Positions 23,901 to 32,220 of a stretch of 32,220 nucleotides of DNA are shown one piece after another. A model generated the notes under the pieces. The model saw only the letters and a list, made by a program, of their open reading frames with translations, was not told the origin of the DNA and made no database searches. This stretch comes from Pelargonium cotyledonis (Eukaryota > Streptophyta > Magnoliopsida > Geraniales > Geraniaceae). The DNA lies in NCBI GenBank assembly GCA_036897625.1, contig JAYMTA010000292.1, positions 1 through 32,220 of the forward strand. The letters are read 5' to 3'. Each line of letters starts with the position of its first letter. The stretch's first letter is position 1. The position numbers and the translations under genes were made by a program.

Positions 23901-24291
23901 ATAAGAAGTGAAGGTTCATGGTCAAGAAGCAACGGGATAAAAAAGTCCAGCCAGAAACTCTGCCACCGCCCCAGGTGATGGTAACCAACAGCCCATTTCA
24001 AACATATGCAGATCTAAACTGTATAACTTTGTTCTCACAAGAGGACTTAACTCCACTCCATTAAGTAAACAGATTCAGATGGACCATCTGGATGATGAAA
24101 GAGTATAAAACAAAAAGGCATAACAAGAAAAAGAAAATGTGGGTAAAGAAGAGAAACTTGAGATGTACCCGGCGAGCTATATCAACGGCAGACTCTAAAC
24201 GATCTTCTGGGGCAGAGTATTGTTCTATGTGCCCTTCATAACTCTCTTCATCCTCTTCAGGTAGCGCATTCAAGTCCATGGCAACAACCAT
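14928..24291 (-). CDS. Bifunctional mRNA-capping enzyme (RNA triphosphatase + guanylyltransferase)
   Basis: Coding exons, from the 5' end: 24169-24291, 22763-22892, 21902-22053, 21602-21685, 21467-21529, 20603-20734, 20303-20512, 19007-19126, 18688-18737, 17446-17605, 17194-17331, 16693-16815, 16478-16576, 16038-16127, 15834-15918, 15153-15283, 14928-15071. Total is 2034 nt and 677 aa, with all introns GT-AG. The N-terminal part is a cysteine-phosphatase-type RNA 5'-triphosphatase with P-loop HCTHGHNRTG (catalytic C203). The C-terminal part is the GMP transferase: motif I KADGTR (K371, the covalent GMP site), motif III LLDGEM, IIIa RRYLIYD, IV DGLIFQ, V LLKWKYPE, VI VWVSMRVRTDK. An acidic linker with six Asp (DDDDDDGD) separates the domains. 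The enzyme caps nascent RNA polymerase II transcripts in the nucleus. Start: MVVAMDLN at 24291, as in Arabidopsis. A second in-frame ATG lies 12 nt downstream. Confidence 0.95.
15750..15779. repeat. (GA)n microsatellite in a capping-enzyme intron
   Basis: A GAGAGA run of about 25 bp lies in the intron between the last exons of the capping-enzyme gene. On the transcribed strand it reads as CT repeats. It is likely length-polymorphic. Confidence 0.9.
20944..21151. mobile_element. Possible LTR-like fragment inside a capping-enzyme intron
   Basis: Within intron 20735-21466 lies a block starting TGTTAATGTATCCCACATCG and running through TTTAAGCTTTTGAGTTGGA to ...CTTTCA. The combination of TCCCACATCG near a TG start and a later TAAGCTTTTGAGTTGG resembles short LTRs common in dicot genomes. 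The first and last dinucleotides (TG...CA) fit an LTR, but I see no clean target-site duplication (GTTAT before, GTATT after). No coding part is present, so a solo LTR or decayed fragment is the most that can be said. Confidence 0.35.
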
Positions 24292-24317
24292 TCAACTTCC
24301 ACTAAACAACATTCGCA
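24292..24317 (-). other. 5'-UTR end of the first coding exon, capping-enzyme gene
   Basis: On the minus strand TTTTTTCACAG precedes 26 bases of leader and the ATG at 24291. The acceptor has a good pyrimidine tract. It pairs with a donor CAG|GTGAGG near 25053, which would give a 5'-UTR intron of about 735 bp. This is inferred from splice signals only. Confidence 0.5.
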
Positions 24318-26506
24318 GCTGTGAAAAAACTCAAATGCGCTGAAGGAGCAACTTTTCTTGGTAGTGCCAGCCACAATAAAAGCAATGCAACTTATTACCT
24401 ACTCCAAACGAAAAACAGATAAATGACAAGCTATATCAACCTTTAGTGACCAGAAGCTATGTAAGATATGACCCAATAAAATGAAGGGAAAGCTGCGCAA
24501 TACTTAAATAAAGGTTGTTTCTGTAAGCAATATCAACTGCCATGACGCATAATGTAGAGCATTCCAAAACATAAACCCCAAAGCAGCACAAGTCTTTTTA
24601 TGCCATAAATTGGAGAACCATTAGCACATAAATAGAACTAAAGTTCCAAGACATAACTTAGTACAAACACATTATATGCAAACAAATGCATGGTAAGGGA
24701 AAAAAAAGAGATAATAATTCTCAAAAACTCAGTGACACTAACACTGTGTACCATTGCTGAGAATTGCATCTCTCTTTTTTTAGCTGTTTAGTTTCCCAGA
24801 AATCAAAGCCCCAATTCAACAGACTCATTAAGCTCTAGTGTGATCCATCAAAAAATTCATGCAATTAGATTCCAAATTGTCCAAGCACCCAAAATGCTGC
24901 ATGAAACACAACAAATCAAGACCACGAGGCAACATGCTACCATTCATGCACGAAATTACAAAAGTTTCGCATTCCAACGCATCAGCTAAACCACAACAAT
25001 CAACGAAGCTAGAAAGCGAAGTCGCATTTAAGAAAATGGACACAAACCTCACCTGACAAGCTCAATCAAGGATCAATTCCGACACATCATGCCCTCATCG
25101 TTCCCTCCGAGTTACAGAGAGCAAGCAGCTTCGTTTTCAAAGTGATTCCTCAATCAAAAGCTTCGCATAAAACCCTCGCCATTACAGTACGGTTGTTGTG
25201 TGTGGTGTGTTGTCGGCACTGAAAAACACGTCCTACAAACCCTAAAGAGAAGGACGATTTCGTCTGCGAGTGGTTAGAGCGAATCGATGGCTTTTTTATT
25301 GATTGATCAATCCCAGGAATGAAAGAGAGAGAAAATGAGGACGAGGACAGAAATTGCACGATCCGGAGTTAAGGAATTTGAATTAAATTAATAAAAAATA
25401 AAAATAAAAGTACCAATAAGGATCACGAAATTTAAAGAACTTTCGGGCAAAATTGAAAATAGACATATTTATTTGGGAAATGCCCAACAGGGCAAAATTG
25501 TCATTCTTCGATATTTTAGGCCCTCTTTCGTAATGTGTTTGTGTAGACTGTAGACTAGTTTAATGTAAATGGAGCTGACGTTGGTGTCTTAATATGCGAC
25601 TACAACGAAAATATTTATGATTTTTGCTTTTTTGTTATTTTCTTGGGTTCGTGTCATATTTGTATTAAGAATAAAAAATATTTATTCACAATAACTTCAT
25701 CATAAAAAAATTGTTCGAGTCGTGGCATGCTCAACATGCAATCTTAGAGTTTGTATTGGTTAATTAACTTAAAAAATTATAATTAGTCTTTTGCATGTTA
25801 GTTAAAATATTTACGTTAAATTTGTGATATTTAATCATTTTAAGTCTTATACGTAAGTTAAGACTCACCGTGTATATTACTGTTGCATTACACTTGCAAA
25901 TTCCTATAATGTGCAAGTGGTGCACTAGTGCTGGTGCAATTGTTAGAGACCATATGGGTGCATGTGTGGGGTAGTTATACTTTTGTGGGTTGGGTCGATG
26001 CTTGTTTGGCCGAGTTTTGGATCTAGAGATTAAGTTTGTGCATGGTAGATACTTTGAAGGTGTAATAAAATCATTGTGAAAATGGATGCTATTATTATTA
26101 TTTCTTTTTTCATTTGAATAATTGTGGATCTCGCCCGTAGAGTATTCTAATTTTAGAGTGCAAGGACCGTGCATACAAATTTGAAGAGTTCATGTTATTA
26201 CAAGTCCGTAGACCAGTTAAACTCAGGTGGCTGATTGCCATTTGGAGACTTCTTAATATATTCTATTTGAGATTAAAAATATACATTAAGAAAATTTATG
26301 GAAGTAATAAATCATAACTAGGAAAGGAAATCATAAAACCTAAGAAGATTAGTAATAGCTAAACAAAATAAACTGTATATATATTTACTTCACTCACAAG
26401 AGTTTAGGCAACTTCATTATTTCTTGGAGCTTTGCGATCTGATACTCATGAATCTCCCAACAATCTCCTGATCAGTTGCTTCTGTGATTACATATACAAA
26501 CCCCAG
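24318..26506. other. 5'-UTR intron, leader and bidirectional upstream region
   Basis: 24318-25052 is the probable 5'-UTR intron of the capping-enzyme gene. 25053 to about 25360 is its leader, holding short upstream ORFs, the clearest being 25150-25182 (MARVLCEAFD). 25370-26400 is AT-rich, with no gene recognised. It separates the divergent capping-enzyme and F-box genes. A TATA-like box precedes the F-box gene at 26375-26384. The frame at 25764-26174 (-) shows no family features. Confidence 0.5.
26375..26384 (+). promoter_or_regulatory. Probable TATA box of the F-box gene
   Basis: TATATATATT lies about 125 bp before the F-box start codon. A start of transcription near 26405-26415 would give a leader of about 95 nt with one small upstream ORF (26448-26471, MNLPTIS). 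This is a position-based guess. Confidence 0.45.
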
Positions 26507-27892
26507 ATGTCGAAAGACATTACATCACTCAGCGACTACGAGTTCGAATTAGAAGATCTCATCTACTTAAAGAATGCAAAAGAGAAACGGAACGATCACG
26601 AACAAGAAGATCAAGAAACAGAGCAGATTGCAGAGAACGAGTTTCAAAAACATGAACATGGCTATGTGAACAAGATCATATCCAAAAGAGAGAAGAAGGC
26701 GAAAAAGAAAGCCGCCGCGAATCGCTTGCCCAAACTTGACATCCTAGACCTTCCCGAAAGCATCATATTGGAGGAGATTCTTCCGAAAATCCCACTCCAA
26801 AGCCTCCACATGAACGCAAGGTTGGTGTGCAAATCATGGCACAACCACATCTCTAGCAACAGCTTGTTCAACGCCAATCTTTTGTCCAAAACACAACCCG
26901 AGTATCTGATACAAGTTCCGATCCAATTTCAATATGCAGATCAGTATTGCAAAACCTTGTCAGTAGAGATGGACCCGAACGGGCTAGACATAGAGTTAAA
27001 GCAATATGTTTCGCGGCGTAGAATGGGGCAAATAAGAAGCAGCTGCAACGGCCTATTCCTGATGAGCATCCCGAACCAGAAAGGACTACTTCAAATCGTC
27101 AATCTTGTCACGAACCGAAGCTTAACATTGCCTAAATGCCCCTCGGGTTGTATGCACCGGAGTCATAGATGCATGACCTCGCTTGCCTATAACCCAAACT
27201 CGAATGTGTACAAAGCTGTGCACGTTTATTCCTTCGGGTTTGGGTTCGAGATACTAACATTGGGAGCTAATAATCAATGGAGGCGAGTTCCGGCTCCAAT
27301 TATAGAATCAAGTGAGCTTCCTAGTTGCGATTGGGAACCCGATTTGGAAGACCCTGTGGCAGACCCTGTGGAGATAAACAATCACATATCTCATTATGAT
27401 GTCACGTCCGGCGAGTACATTATATCCATGGATGCGAACGAGGAGAGATCAAGAAAGACTTTTCTCCCAAAATGTGCGGACAAGATGTGCCATAAGAAAT
27501 GTAGTTACTGTAATTTAGGTGGGTACTTATGTTTGCTGTACGAGGTTTCGAGTAGCCAGCTCGATATTTGGATCTTGGAAGATTACGAGAGACAGGTTTG
27601 GTTCAAGAAACACAGTATTGTTTCGGGGGCGATACAATTCAGAGTTCCGAATGGTGAATCCGGGAGGATTTGCTTGCCGAAATGGGACAATTTAGCTACC
27701 GTTGGGAGTATAAGAAATGGGGAAGTGATCATCTTTGAGTCGAGGAGCGATTGTGTGTATTTATTGGACACGAAGCTCATGGAGTTGAGGAAATCCAAGA
27801 AGAAGCTTAAGTATGTACTGTCGTTTGTATCCCACAAGAGAAGCTTCGAGTCTTTGAATTCTCTGCTTCAACCTGCTAGAGCTAGTGCATGA
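26507..27892 (+). CDS. F-box protein with F-box-associated region and Cys cluster
   Basis: An intronless frame of 461 aa. The first in-frame ATG is at 26507 (MSKDITSLSDYEFELEDL); the frame is open further upstream but without an ATG. Order of parts: an acidic, coiled-coil-like N-terminus (10-52); a basic block SKREKKAKKK (59-68) that could be a nuclear signal; an F-box at about 79-125 (LDLPESIILEEILPKIPLQ... ARLVCKSWHNHI); then a region with the SCNGLFLM (179-186) and YDVTSGEYIISMD (297-309) motifs typical of plant F-box-associated domains. Such proteins recruit targets to SCF ubiquitin ligases through SKP1/ASK binding. Unusual is the cluster C323, C328, C332, C335, C342, with C211, C215, C222 earlier, which might bind a metal. 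The target is unknown and no named orthologue is recognised. Confidence 0.88.
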   Translation: MSKDITSLSDYEFELEDLIYLKNAKEKRNDHEQEDQETEQIAENEFQKHEHGYVNKIISKREKKAKKKAAANRLPKLDILDLPESIILEEILPKIPLQSLHMNARLVCKSWHNHISSNSLFNANLLSKTQPEYLIQVPIQFQYADQYCKTLSVEMDPNGLDIELKQYVSRRRMGQIRSSCNGLFLMSIPNQKGLLQIVNLVTNRSLTLPKCPSGCMHRSHRCMTSLAYNPNSNVYKAVHVYSFGFGFEILTLGANNQWRRVPAPIIESSELPSCDWEPDLEDPVADPVEINNHISHYDVTSGEYIISMDANEERSRKTFLPKCADKMCHKKCSYCNLGGYLCLLYEVSSSQLDIWILEDYERQVWFKKHSIVSGAIQFRVPNGESGRICLPKWDNLATVGSIRNGEVIIFESRSDCVYLLDTKLMELRKSKKKLKYVLSFVSHKRSFESLNSLLQPARASA

Positions 27893-28410
27893 AAAACATA
27901 CACACACCACAAGTCTCAAACCTGAAATTTTGAAGGAATAAGTGAAATCAATCATTTATCGATTAGACTTTTTATTATTACTTAATTTATTAATTCGAAC
28001 TCATTTGTTTTGATTTGATCTGTAGGTCGGTCATTTACTATAACATGAAATTATTTTGTCCTACAAAGTGTAATACTATTGATGACACATAAACTATCGG
28101 GTACTAGAATTCTTGTTTTGACAACTATACAGTTAAGAATTAACTCAAAAATTCATCTGAAATACGATTGCAACACACAAATCTGACCCAAATTCGCTCG
28201 ATTTCAGTCCGGCTCGACCCCAAATAAAAATTGTTTAAGCTAAGCCACATGTGCTCTCACTTACCCCAAAGAAACCAACCGAACGACGCCGTATTTGCTC
28301 AACCTTATCCGACGTGCACGGGCGCTACTAGCCCAATTTTGCTACCGGCACCGCACCTTGCGTTCGAGGTTGTATCGTTTCCACAAATTCTCTTCTACGA
28401 CAAACGATTC
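27893..28410 (+). other. Spacer and 5' leader before the OTU gene
   Basis: It holds the F-box 3' UTR, then an AT-rich spacer, then a GC-richer leader from about 28195. From 28249 an in-frame ATG opens a 54-codon extension into the OTU start without a stop. No separate gene is seen. Confidence 0.5.
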
Positions 28411-31185
28411 ATGGCGTGCACGGAGTCAAACGGTACAGTCTCTCATTTCTGGTACTGTTTGGTTGGCGAGAAAGAGTTTGTATTCTTGAAGTTTCCATTT
28501 TTTCTCTTTTTCATTTTCAAGGCGACCACCAAGCAGAGAATTATCTCTGTTGGCATTTTATTTTATCTCTTATTTACTTGTGCAGAGACCATTCTTCAAC
28601 AGCTGAGCTATGGCACTGCTCGATTCGAGCTTGTCTCGTCTCCTGTTGCTTCAATTTCGGCTCAAAGCTCCAACAACAACACGGCAAGTCTGTCGTCCTC
28701 GGCGTTTCTCGCCGACAATTACAGTATCGGTTTCTTTGCTCGAATTGGATCATCTCTGTCAGTACTTTTAAGACCCGAACACTGATTTTGCATTAGCATA
28801 ATTTTCAAAACCTAACCAAATATAAATATGTAATTTTTTTAATTGTCTTCTTTAATCTGCTGTAGTTGCTGCATTTTCTGATGTTTTGATTCATGTTGTG
28901 TATATTTTGGTTTGATCCATTTGTTTTGTGGGCAGAGGCAGAGGATCACCAGCAATGAAGAAAGTTGAGCGTTATTCAGTTAGGAAGGTTACTGGGGATG
29001 GACGCTGTATGTTTCGGGCGCTGGTATGGTATCTGATATCCGATTCACCTTTGAATTTTGGTTAAATGTATATCGGGTTGATTTAAGTGCTTGTTGTTCT
29101 GGCTGGATGTTGTTTTGTGATCACTGTAAGTATAAAGGTGCTGAATAGATTAGGTCCAAACTTTGAATTTTACTACAATTATCTAAGAGAATTTGATGCT
29201 TTGTAAAGGCACTTTGTTGGTTTTAAAAAAGTCCGAATTCTATAAGTCACCACTATCTTTTGTGGAGTTGCTAATACTAGTCATTTAACTACCTGCTGAG
29301 TTCTTAAACCTGTGATGGAAAAAGTCATCTGTTTATGGTGGCAATTGTATTTCTTGAACCTGCCCTGCTCCTACCGTGTAATCAGATTTGAAAGCTTATA
29401 ATTGATAATTGTTCCGTATTCAAATCTAGGCTATAAGCAACACTTTGCGGCGTTAAAGTATTCATCTTGGCTAAACAACTGACCTGATCTCTAATTGATG
29501 ATGAATCAGGTCAAAGGAATGGCTTTGAACAAGGGTATCACTCTCAACGCATGGCAAGAGAGAGAAAATGCAGGTATACTTCCATGGTTATGCATATGCT
29601 TATATAGGTCTACATGGATATCAACTCCGTGTTGCTTTGTTCTGATAAACCCCTTATGATTACTCTTTTAGTTGATCTCTTATGCACTATGTGGTTGCTA
29701 TGCTGTCTTTACCGTCTAGTATTTTATGAACAGGCTAAAGGCAGAACATGCAGTAATTTCCTTTGTTGCTATCTTGACCTCTTTGTGTTTGATTTTGTAA
29801 GGGATTGTAGTCCAGGATTTCAGCTACGGTTGGGTTCCATTTTTATCCTTTGTAGTTCTCAGGGACTTGGTAGTGTGTTGATTTTGGAGGCCTAATAAGT
29901 CAAGTAGAGCATTTGATCTATTATTAGTTCTAACAAGTTCTTGCCTTTTATGTGTTTTTTTTCCCCTCTGCTGACTTTCAATTTCTAATAGAGGTCCTCT
30001 GTTTTGTAATGCACATAGTAAAAGCCCCTATTGAGCAATGCCTCTAGTTTTTAAATTCAAGTTTTTGTGGAGGTTGTTGTGATTAAACGGTTACAAGTGT
30101 TCGTTAAAAAAAAAAAGAGGTTATAAGTATTACAATATCTTGACCTTCAACTGGTGCATAAAATGTAGATGAATTACGAATGGCTGTGAAAGAGGTTATA
30201 TGTGATGATGACAAAGAACGCCACCAGTATGAAGAAGCACTAATCGCAATAACTGTTGACGAGTCTTTGAGACGGTAAGTTCTGTATCCTCTCACCAGTA
30301 AAAAGTTCACCTTTCAACATATTTATATGGGTGAAATCTTTTAACATGTTCATGATTTTCTGTCTCTAGGTACTGCCAACGTATTCAGCTATCTGATTTT
30401 TGGGGAGGAGAGTCAGAGCTACTTGTTAGTACCCATGATGCTTATCTATTTCAATTCCACCATTTAACCCTTGCCTTTTTTATTTGTGTAATTGGTATTT
30501 GATCGAATTGGTGAACCACCTCACATAATTAGATTCCTACCATTCTATTTCAAAGAGCTTCTTTAAAGTGTACTAGCCGGACACGAATCTTTAGATGGCA
30601 GTGGTATGACTTGTAAGTTATGAGGTGGTAATTGTCATATTCTCTGTATATACTTTTATTCTAATATATGTGGTAGGTGTAGATGAAAACTCTTAATCAA
30701 TGCCTTAATATGGTAATAATTCCTCTATTGTAGGTTACTCAGGTGCAGCATAACAACCTGTGTGTGTTTGTTCCGTGCATCCAACATCTATGTGCATTTA
30801 TGGATAAATAATTTACTTTTCTTTTCAACATCTATGTGCATTTATGGATAAATAATTTACTTTTCTTGTCAAACACCGCTCACTTATTAATGGCTGTTAA
30901 TAATCCAGGTGCTCTCAAAATTGTGTAAGCAACCAGTCATTGTTTACATACCAGCGCATGAGGTATGCTTTCCTACATTTCTCACTCTCTATCAGTATTG
31001 CTTCATTTACTAACAGCACATTGTGTTTTATCGTAAATGAAATGCAGCATAGAGGAGGGAGCTCTGGTTTTATTCCCATAGCAGAGTATGGAGCCGAATT
31101 TTCAAAAGCTTCTAAAAAAGCAAAACCCAGGAAAGCTGTAAGGCTTCTGTACAGCGGCAAGAACCACTACGATCTGCTAGTTTGA
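28411..31185 (+). CDS. OTU3: OTU-domain deubiquitinating cysteine protease, OTU3-like
   Basis: Coding exons: 28411-28432, 28586-28757, 28936-29023, 29510-29573, 30169-30274, 30370-30424, 30909-30962, 31048-31185. Total is 699 nt and 232 aa, all introns GT-AG, near the 234 aa remembered for Arabidopsis OTU3 (At2g38025). The OTU domain starts at about residue 75. The catalytic block VTGDGRCMFRAL carries D86 and C89. DFWGGESELLVLSKL is the conserved middle motif. The catalytic His is H227 in NHYDLLV, at the extreme C-terminus. The protein should cleave ubiquitin chains; linkage preference cannot be read from the sequence. The chosen start MACTESNETILQQL gives a 22-nt first coding exon. An upstream in-frame ATG at 28249 would add 54 residues. 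The roughly 74-residue N-terminal part has no recognised domain. Confidence 0.92.
30782..30869. repeat. 44-bp tandem duplication in an OTU-gene intron
   Basis: Two adjacent copies, 30782-30825 and 30826-30869, both begin CAACATCTATGTGCATTTAT. They differ at one base near the end (T to G). The near identity shows a recent duplication. It lies in the intron 30425-30908, 39 bp before the next exon, so the AT/T-rich units add pyrimidine-rich sequence near the acceptor. Confidence 0.9.
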
Positions 31186-31747
31186 GACCCGCTCTACATG
31201 AACTGTTGATACTCGCAGTTGGAGTAAGGAAGGAGTTTGATGGGGTATCCTTTTTCCATTCCAGATCAAGACTAAAATTGCAGAAGTAGAAAAACGGAGA
31301 CTTGGTTCATTATGTATTGCTGATTGGAAATGAGGCCAGTTTTGTTTTTTGTTAAGAAAAATCAGGAGTTTCTTTTTTATGTCATGTATGGACATTGTTC
31401 CAAACTCCACAAGAGAAGAGACCTGAATTCAGTTTCAAATCTCAGTTGCATTTAAAAAAGTTGCAAGGTGACAATTTCAGGTTCGGATTGAGTCTGTTTG
31501 TGTTTGGGTTAGTAAATCCGAACTTGAATTTGACCGGAAAGGGCTTTGGTTATCTGAGCTGATCCAACTCAAATGTTGGCTGGATCGAACTAAAGTTAGA
31601 TCAGATTTCAAGTGGATCGAATCGATTTTAAGACGAATCGAACCTTGGATGCTCCAAATGGCAAGCTCTGCCCAAATGCATCCAAAATTGTAAGTACAAA
31701 GGTAGAAATAAGAGAGATGGATTTGCTATTGCTTTAAAAAGAAAGGT
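31186..31747 (+). other. OTU 3' UTR and downstream spacer
   Basis: The 3' UTR probably ends in the region 31400-31480. The remainder includes a stretch with repeated GATCGAA-like words (31580-31640). No gene is seen; the frame at 31177-31410 (-) overlaps the 3' UTR and has no recognisable product. Confidence 0.4.
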
Positions 31748-32220
31748 TTAATACTCTGGAGGTCCCTCACCTATTAAAAAGTCACCAGTCAAGTTCCTAA
31801 CAAAAGAATAAGCCACAAAAGTCACTCACATAAAGGAAAATTGGTCACACAAGTTCCACCGTTAGTTTGAGCTAACGGAACAGTTAGTTTGGATGATGTG
31901 TCGTCACATGACATTTTTTTTTGAATGATATGTCACTGATGTGGCATTTAATTTTTTTAAAAAAATTAAATTTAAATAAAATTATCAAAATTAATTTTAG
32001 ATAAATCATTAAGCGACATGTGTTTTATTTTTAATTTTTAAATGTATTAAAATATTTTTAAATGCCACGTCAGTGTCACATGTGAAAATAAAAATAAATA
32101 ATATAAATTATAATACCACATTGCGCTGACGTGGCATTTAAAAAAATATAATTTTAAAATTAAAATTTTAATTAAAAATGACACATATCGCTTATTGATT
32201 GGTTCAAAAATTAATTTTAG
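31748..32220. repeat. AT-rich foldback-like repeat, cut by the window end
   Basis: From about 31748 the sequence takes on the look of a dispersed plant repeat. It has a perfect hairpin CCGTTAG-TTTGAG-CTAACGG (31859-31878). The word CTGA(C/T)GTGGCATTTA occurs at 31936-31950 and 32126-32140, and inverted at 32059-32073. The block 31991-32023 is roughly mirrored by 32181-32220, where AAGCGACATGTGT pairs with ACACATATCGCTT. There is no open frame. This suggests a non-autonomous, foldback or MITE-type element; the right end is outside the window. Confidence 0.5.

Noticed and set aside
23552..23994. Possible MITE in the capping-enzyme intron (GGCTGTGTTTGATTG near 23553, GGCTGTTGGTTACC inverted near 23992)
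   Set aside because: The end match is short and gapped and I see no target duplication; chance is likely.
25764..26174. 136-aa minus-strand frame between the capping-enzyme and F-box genes
   Set aside because: Low-complexity AT-rich translation, no motif, no splice or start context.
28610..28768. Leu/Arg-rich frame MALLDSSLSRLLLL... that looks like a targeting peptide
   Set aside because: It overlaps OTU exon 2 in another frame and cannot be joined in phase to DGRCMFRAL; the FARIGSSL-GRGSPAMKK join fits the family.
29614..29895. 93-aa frame inside an OTU-gene intron
   Set aside because: Hydrophobic low-complexity translation between well-defined exons 4 and 5; no homologous features.
1..32220. 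CRISPR arrays, operons, tRNA or rRNA genes
   Set aside because: The DNA is plant nuclear; no spaced direct repeats, no GTTCGANTCC-type tRNA arm in a foldable context, and no rRNA signature were seen.

Overview
The window looks like nuclear DNA of a eudicot plant. Six genes can be supported. Five are split by many short AT-rich introns and the F-box gene has one coding exon. Their products (plastid PHT4 anion transporter, DEX1, metazoan/plant-type bifunctional capping enzyme, F-box protein, plant OTU3-type deubiquitinase) are land-plant proteins, and intergenic DNA is AT-rich with microsatellites and transposon-like scraps. Species cannot be told from this sequence. I built the exon models by hand from reading frame, splice sites and remembered family sequences, and I ran no alignment.

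Layout. 1-1434: upstream region of the first gene, with a 47-bp direct duplication and an ACGT palindrome. 1435-5211 (+): PHT4;5/ANTR6-like chloroplast transporter, 8 exons, 514 aa. 6285-6623 (+): 112-aa DUF962/Mpo1-like membrane protein. 7397-13022 (-): DEX1-like FG-GAP membrane protein, 13 exons, 855 aa, tail to tail with the DUF962 gene. 14928-24291 (-): mRNA-capping enzyme, 17 coding exons plus a probable 5'-UTR exon, 677 aa. 26507-27892 (+): F-box protein, 461 aa, divergent from the capping-enzyme gene. 28411-31185 (+): OTU cysteine protease, 8 exons, 232 aa. 31748-32220: start of a non-coding repeat cut by the window edge.

These are independent housekeeping or developmental genes, not a pathway cluster: plastid ion transport, lipid oxidation in the ER (by family), pollen-wall patterning, mRNA 5' capping, ubiquitin ligation and ubiquitin removal. 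From memory, DUF962, DEX1 and the capping enzyme are also neighbours in Arabidopsis (At3g09085, At3g09090, At3g09100), so the centre of the window appears to be an old syntenic block.

I found no new multi-gene system. The points most worth a second look are an apparent AT-AG intron in DEX1 where a canonical model runs into a stop, a GC-AG intron in the same gene, possible in-frame N-terminal extensions of the OTU protein and of transporter exon 2, several short upstream ORFs, and the promoter duplication.
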